Below are positions 58,441 through 64,000 of a stretch of DNA of 64,000 nucleotides, piece after piece (position 1 is the first letter of the stretch; every line of letters begins with the position of its first letter). Source of the stretch: Cyclina sinensis (taxonomy: Eukaryota; Mollusca; Bivalvia; Venerida; Veneridae); NCBI GenBank assembly GCA_012932295.1, contig JAAONU010000001.1, positions 28,248,550 through 28,312,549 on the forward strand, written 5' to 3'. Under the pieces are notes generated by a model, which was not told where the DNA came from, ran no database searches, and worked only from the letters and a program-made list of their open reading frames with translations. Position numbers and translations under genes: made by a program.

Positions 58441-61229
58441 TCGTTCAAATACATACTTTAGCCGAACACTACTCTACTTGACACTGAAGCGGAGTAACAT
58501 CGGTTTTCTCGTGTTTTAAAATAAGGTTTGCATGAACACTAGTATTAACATTAGCTACATTGTAAAGATTAATGAGAATAAAACATTGCTGTATAATATA
58601 AAAATAAGAAAGCTCACTTCATAGACAGGTCTGTATTTGCAACACTATCACGTGACCTATCTTTAGTCTAAATGCCAGTAAGGTACTACGGAAAGTAGTG
58701 GTCAGGCGACTAATAATCTAGCTTTTATTTATTTATTTTTACATTTTAGGTCATAGCATATATTAAAATAATAACACAGTACCAATAATAATATACATAT
58801 AAAATGACATCATAAGAGAGCATACTTTTATCATAAGAGAAAGAAGATATGCTATGTACCTATGGATAGCCCATTAAGCAAAAAGCATATTGCCAATGGG
58901 GTTGGAGTAGAAGTGTTTTATTTCTTTTTGTCCTATTTTCATAATTCACATTCCCCAGAAAATAAATGTTTATACAATATACATAACACATACTAGGCGT
59001 TGTCTCTTTTACTGTTGTCCATGTCTTATGGAATGATTTCTGTATATGACTCTTTTGCCTTCAAAAACAGTCTTGTAGATCTATCAGTAATGATTCAACA
59101 GATCTTCAATACAATACAAATTAATTTCACAATTAGTTTTACATTTACCAGTTACATTGGATGTGTACAGCTATTGACTGGCATCAAAGAGAAGGAACAA
59201 TTTTCTGAGAAGTTATTTTTCAAAAGACAGTTTGATCAAAAACTAGTAATTTTACCAAAATAATGAGATAAGATTACGTAGTTAGGTAAATGGTGGCTTT
59301 TGGTTTGATAATTCTCTCAAAAGTTAATTTGACAACAAATTGAAGAGTGAAAAAGCAACACTTATTGGGAAAATGGCAAAGGCCAAGTTACTAATATTCA
59401 TTCTCGTTTAGTGATCTAATGACATCAATCTGCTATGGTAACAAAGCGCAAAACGTAACTTTGCTACCTGTGGTCAAAATAATGTACACCAATCTTGTAA
59501 ATGGTTACATTGGCACTATCATCCCTCTGACTTCCAGTAACAGCAAAGAGAAAATGGTGTGTTTGGCCTGGGACGATTAGATTTACATTTTAGCTCCAGA
59601 TTTGACAGACAGACAAATATATACTCGCAATATGAAATGATGATTTCCAAGTATCTGGAGGAAATGAATAAAAAAATTCTTAAGTTGGGTCAAATCTCTT
59701 ATTCCTTTAATTTGTTGCTTTAAATCATTTTTCAATGCATTGCTATTAAATTCACTCTCTGATACAAAAAGTAAAAAAAATCATGAAGTAAGTTTAAATT
59801 ATTCTATTTGAGGCAGATATACTACCGCTTCAGTTTACAAGATTTACCCTACAAAAGAAGTTTTAGGGTTATTGATGTTTGGATACATTGTTTTCCTTAT
59901 CGAATTGTCAAAAGTTCCAAAGAAAACTTAGTACTTCATGACGTCACACTTCAAAGAAATGCCTTTGCCCTCATTTTATTTGTTTTTTTAGTTGGTTAAT
60001 CACACAGCTTTATTTACGGCTGTTCCATTATTAACATAAGTTATGTGAATTATTTTTTACACAATTTCACAATTTTATGTTTTTATAATTGTTTAGGAAA
60101 GAAAGTAAATATAAGGAATATTTTAATGTTTTATTTGAGTATGAATTCATACTGCAGTGTTTTAGGAGTCTTTCAAAGTGCCTAATGTTTTTCATACACT
60201 GATAGAAATCAAATTGTGCAGATATTCCTGAAATAAAACTACTACGTATTAACTAACAAGTTTTTGATAAAAAAGTAAACGAACGATTTTAAGAAATATA
60301 TGTACAGCCAAATGTTATATAGCAAATACTGTTAAAATGAGTCTATGAAAATTACCGTATTCATAAATATACCTAAAGAAGTAATTTAATTTACATCAAC
60401 GAAACATAACAGTTATAATAGTTCTTGAGCTTTGTTATATTTTTTTTGTAAAGTTTTAAGTCTGGTTTGAAAATGTACTAGAAAAAAAATATCCTAAAAA
60501 TTGTTTACTCTTTTTATTCAAATTGACGAACACTTACCCTTTTTAAGTAAAACACTATGTGCCCTTGGACACATAAAATTGTAACAAAGAATGTCCCATA
60601 ATGAAGACGAGATCAAAACATTTACCTCTAGGAATCAAACAAAATCTTGATCGTTAAGAAGTGCATATTATGTTTGTTATCATTTACGGACAAAATGTGA
60701 CATATTTTACTGGATACTGAAAGCTCTGTTGAACAGCCAAAAAAAATAAATGGCGTAGCCAGAGAAAAAATCAGTTCTGCAAGTTAGAGTAGGAGCTTGC
60801 TTAATACTTTGCAAATTCTACAGAAAAGGTGCTGTTTGAGAAGAGACATTACTATTTAAAGGTCCATAAATGCCAAAGCGTAACAAAAAATGTTTGTTAG
60901 TAATCTCTATAACATACTGGCTCAATCGTTTTGCATCTATCTACCTACGTACCTATTAACATTGTTTGCGCGTCAAAATCGTAAGAAGTGTTCAAAAGAA
61001 TATAAAAATGCGAGAAGTTAATTTGGATAAAAGAGCTAAATTCAAGGTGCAGACCAACTATAATAAAGCATTTGCGGTGCTTGATATAGCTGCACTGTAC
61101 AGCTCTAAATGATGGAAGATGGGCAAGAATTGATACTAACTGGTTCCAGTGGTACACAGTCCTAGGAAAGAAAGAGAACTAATAGTAGTCGGTAGTTACC
61201 GTAAATAACCTATAGCTCAGGAAATGGTC
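58441..61229. other. Gene-free AT-rich DNA
   Basis: No exon-like frame with splice signals and no repeat recognised. ORFs of 60-90 codons (for example 59000-59263) have no family features and AT-driven composition. Confidence 0.45.
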
Positions 61230-62490
61230 TAGACGTGACGTTCAGGATCCAAAGATCAGGTATTCTTCCACAGCGATGGCAACAAGTCCAAATTTCAGGG
61301 AATGAGGCGTATTTGGATGTGGATCGACCATACTTCGAAACCATATTCAGGTTGTGGACTGACTAGGCTCTAGTAAGGCATGGACTTAATGGGATGGGAT
61401 TTGATTTTTATGTTTCTGCGCAAAAACCCTAACGTTTGATTTGTTTTTGGAGTTGACCTGTTAATATGGGCATCCCACGCACGGTTATTTGAGATATCCA
61501 TTTCGCTAATCTTACCTATTCTAACTGGATTCTATGGAGGTAGTATTCAGTGGGAACACTATGTTTCCTTTTTGTGACGTGGATTACTTGACACTTGGAA
61601 GGGTTGAATTCTATATCCCACTCCAACGACACTTTTCTAATCGATTCAAATCATATTGGAGGGTAACTGCATCATGATTAGTCTGCAGATGTCAAAGCAA
61701 GGTATATTGCAGTATCGTCTACAAACAGGGGAACTTTAGAGTAAACATTTTGTGGGACGTCACTTATAGAAGCAAGAAACAGTATGGACCCTAGAACTGA
61801 GCCCTGGATGACACCTGAGGATACTGGAATGGCATTTGAACATTTAGGACAACTCACTGGAGTCTGTTATCTAGAAAACTTTTGACCCATCTTAATGTTT
61901 GATCTCTGACTCCATAATCATGCATGTTCAGCAGAACTTTGTCATGTCTGACCTTATCGAAACCTTACTAAAATCTAAAAGGATAAGATCTATTTGCTTT
62001 TTGATATAGACTAAGGTGACCAAGTCGTTAACTGACATAACTGATTGGGTAACACATGACTTTTTTTCCATATACCCATGCAGAAGATGTTACAGGATGT
62101 TATGGTTGGTAATATGCTTAACTATGGATGGATGAGGAAACAATGTGTTCCATTACCTTGCACAGAACACATTTTAATCATAATGCGTCTATGGATTGAC
62201 CTGTCTGCACTTGTAGCTCTATTTTTTAAAGGTGATAATATCATCTTTTAAAATGAGAGCTACAAGTGTAGATTTCCATTAAGATGGAAATGATCTTTCA
62301 GCAAGGGATTTTTAGAATGTATCCTCAGAGACGTATATATGGTATAGATACGTCTCTGATAACCTCAAGGAGAGAGCCCTTTGGAGAGCGTCTTGAAGAT
62401 GACTCTTTTATTTACCTGAACCATGCCCATGCCTTGTGAGGGTTAAGGTTGTTGAGAAGGTTCTCAGTCCCTCAGTACCTACTTGGATAT
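61230..62490 (-). pseudogene. Second non-LTR reverse transcriptase, heavily decayed
   Basis: On the minus strand, broken by many stops and frame changes: LLNNLNPHKA near 62440, KKQIDLILLDFSK near 61990, SSGVIQGSVLGSILF near 61810 (VPQGSVLGP motif changed), LFVDDTAIYLALTSAD near 61720 (catalytic FADD changed to FVDD), IEFNPSKCQVIHVTKRKH near 61590 and GFLRRNIKIK near 61430. Order and spacing match the LINE at 52.9 kb, to which it is related but not identical. An AT-rich block with inverted character (62200-62300, AGCTACAAGTGTAGATTTCC) interrupts it. Not functional. Confidence 0.85.
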
Positions 62491-62624
62491 CTGGCATATT
62501 TGGGATGGATTGACCATTTCTATTAACTTTCATTGTACATTGGGAAGCAAGTGATGATAAAGGGGTTCGGTATTAAGACGGACTGAAATTGCTTATTCAG
62601 TACCGTAGCCTCTAAGATTACTTT

Positions 62625-62667
62625 CTTTCGGATGGGACATTAAATGGAGGTCCCATGTATTAATGTG
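62625..62667 (+). repeat. Fragment sharing the SINE central segment
   Basis: CTTTCGGATGGGACATTAAA then GGAGGTCCCATGTATTAATG aligns with the central part of the SINE at 23.8-24.1 kb (CTTTCAGATGAGACGTTAAA, GGGTCCCATGTATCAGTG). No tRNA-like head was found next to it. Confidence 0.65.
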
Positions 62668-62669
62668 TA

Positions 62670-62936
62670 ATAGGACACGTTTTTATCCATTCAGTTTTTA
62701 CTAACAAAATTCCATGGGCGCAGCCATTTTTGATTATCTTCTAAATAGTTTTGTTACGGCAATTGTTATTGGTTGATTTTTTACAGTTCACTTCATCCCG
62801 TTTTTCTCGTGCTTTTTCTCTATATAAGCCAGTGTTCAACGTTATTAGTTGAGTTGGTACTGGCCTTCCCAGGTCAGTGCATCCAAGGCTTTCTGCCTTA
62901 ATTTAATAAAGACACTAGTCTTTTAAAATTCAAACA
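62670..62936 (+). promoter_or_regulatory. Possible solo-LTR-like promoter segment
   Basis: Bounded by TGTAATAGG and TTCAAACA (TG...CA), with TATATAAG near 62820 and AATAAAG near 62906 in LTR-like order and spacing. No target duplication or primer-binding site is visible, so this could be coincidence or a pol II promoter remnant. Confidence 0.25.
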
Positions 62937-64000
62937 CCAAGCGTTTAAATTAAGAAAGCTTGAGTTAAAATACATTTCCATATTTCTAATAACTTCAACC
63001 TCTGAACATATAAATTAACAGAACTAAATAGTAGTAAATTAAAGAATACAAATAAATACCACTCGTCAGTAGATTGTGTTTGTCTTTCGTGGAAACGTCC
63101 TATTTCCTAAATCAAAGTCAGTGAAAACTACGATCACCTTGTCACCGTATTCAGACTTATGCTGAACAGACATTTGGCCAATAAACTTTATATTTTCGTC
63201 TGGTCCACGAACCTGGCTTAGCCCGCTGCCAATAAACTGGGCTTTGGAAAACCGGGCTATTACAAATGCTTTACACTGAGCATGAAAAAGAACCAGGGGG
63301 CGTCGGTCATATGGGCAACCGGTACCGACTCATCTACATAGCGGTTACTTCCCTTCAATAAGAATGAAGGGGAGATCACTGCGATGAGATTGATACCGAC
63401 GATAATAGATAGAAGGGGAGCTCACTGCGATGAGATTGGTGTGGCACATAAACAGAACTTTTCAAGTTTCAGTACATAACATTGCAACTAAACTGACTAA
63501 GCGTTGAAATTTATCTGTTAGTTACCTATCCAGTTCATTTGGTCGTAGCGGTATTTGGTTGACAAACATTTCACCCCAAGACTTTTACTCCCAAGACGTT
63601 TCATACAATGTAGGCTACATACATTATTCACCATTGTTCACAGCATTTCATACTGTCATAATTGTTTATATTTTGTTATATGTTTGTGTTGTTGTACTGT
63701 GTCATGTTGCTCAATATTTCGCCCTTGAAATGAGGGTGAAAATCCTAGACTTCTTAAGACTTTTTACCCCCAATACGGATTTATTTTGATATTTATAATT
63801 TGGTTGCGAGCAATATTTGGTTCATTCCCTTTCGGATCATGTTTTAACTACATACTAAACTTGAACTTTTCAGTGAAAATGGGGTCTAAATATCAGTAAT
63901 AAAATGCCTTTTAATTTATTATGTAGACATTCACAGGCTGGTTGCCTTTCTTTATAAAGATATTCAATCAGTTTCTTGGAAACCATCATAGTATTCTGTA
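62937..64000. other. Spacer to window end, nothing recognised
   Basis: A short local duplication is visible: GAAGGGGAGATCACTGCGAT near 63367 and GAAGGGGAGCTCACTGCGAT near 63413. The ORF at 63559-63789 is hydrophobic in part but has no start context, splice signals or motif that supports a gene. Confidence 0.45.

Noticed and set aside
62200..62300. A hairpin ncRNA (inverted GAGCTACAAGTG-like arms)
   Set aside because: It lies within a decayed LINE and the symmetry looks like a small palindromic insertion; no promoter or conserved RNA fold is visible.
63559..63789. Membrane protein with one hydrophobic segment
   Set aside because: AT-rich chance ORF without splice signals, Kozak support or similarity; single short frame at the window edge.
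1..64000. tRNA or rRNA genes
   Set aside because: The only tRNA-like boxes belong to the SINE at 24.0 kb, which has a tail and target duplication; no complete cloverleaf or rRNA core was seen.

Overview
This is a window of an AT-rich, intron-rich animal genome. It looks like a bivalve mollusc or close lophotrochozoan: both genes have long introns with GT-AG splice sites, one gene is a divergent nicotinic-type receptor subunit of the kind expanded in molluscs, and the spacers are packed with tandem-core interspersed repeats whose ends (GCTCACCTGAGC, GGGCCATCATGGCCC, TATGCCCCCC) are typical of bivalve DNA. Species cannot be named from sequence alone.

Layout. (1) 1-18.8 kb, + strand: a Cys-loop ligand-gated ion channel subunit (nicotinic-receptor-like, non-alpha). 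Six coding exons are joined by phase; the first exon with the signal peptide is not found. Its second intron (13.3 kb) holds at least five repeat families and two terminal-inverted-repeat (TIR) elements or arrays. (2) 18.7-27 kb: a small TIR element on the receptor 3' end, a tandem-core repeat, a tRNA-derived SINE on the minus strand, and AT-rich DNA without genes. (3) 27.1-37.8 kb, minus strand: the TET 5-methylcytosine dioxygenase gene. Eight contiguous coding exons give 2128 residues, including the Cys-rich domain and the split double-stranded beta-helix with all iron and most 2-oxoglutarate ligands visible. One phase-compatible upstream exon is proposed at 40.45-40.58 kb; no CXXC zinc finger was recognised. 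(4) 40.6-44.3 kb: AT-rich DNA without genes. (5) 44.3-58.4 kb: a repeat graveyard with a direct duplication, tandem arrays, several TIR transposons (hAT-like, CACTA-like, MITE), and a decayed non-LTR retrotransposon split by nested hAT-like insertions. (6) 58.4-64 kb: mostly featureless, with a second, heavily decayed non-LTR reverse transcriptase on the minus strand and an LTR-like or SINE-core segment.

The two genes are convergent (receptor on +, TET on minus), about 8.5 kb apart stop to stop, with no sign of a functional link. One encodes a membrane channel; the other a nuclear enzyme of DNA demethylation. The points most worth following up are a 73-bp tandem duplication that has copied the 5' splice site of a TET catalytic exon, perfect consensus estrogen-response-element palindromes inside a tandem-core repeat, a three-layer transposon nest whose empty sites can be read directly, and a common 3' hairpin plus CTTGTTT signature shared by otherwise different repeat families.
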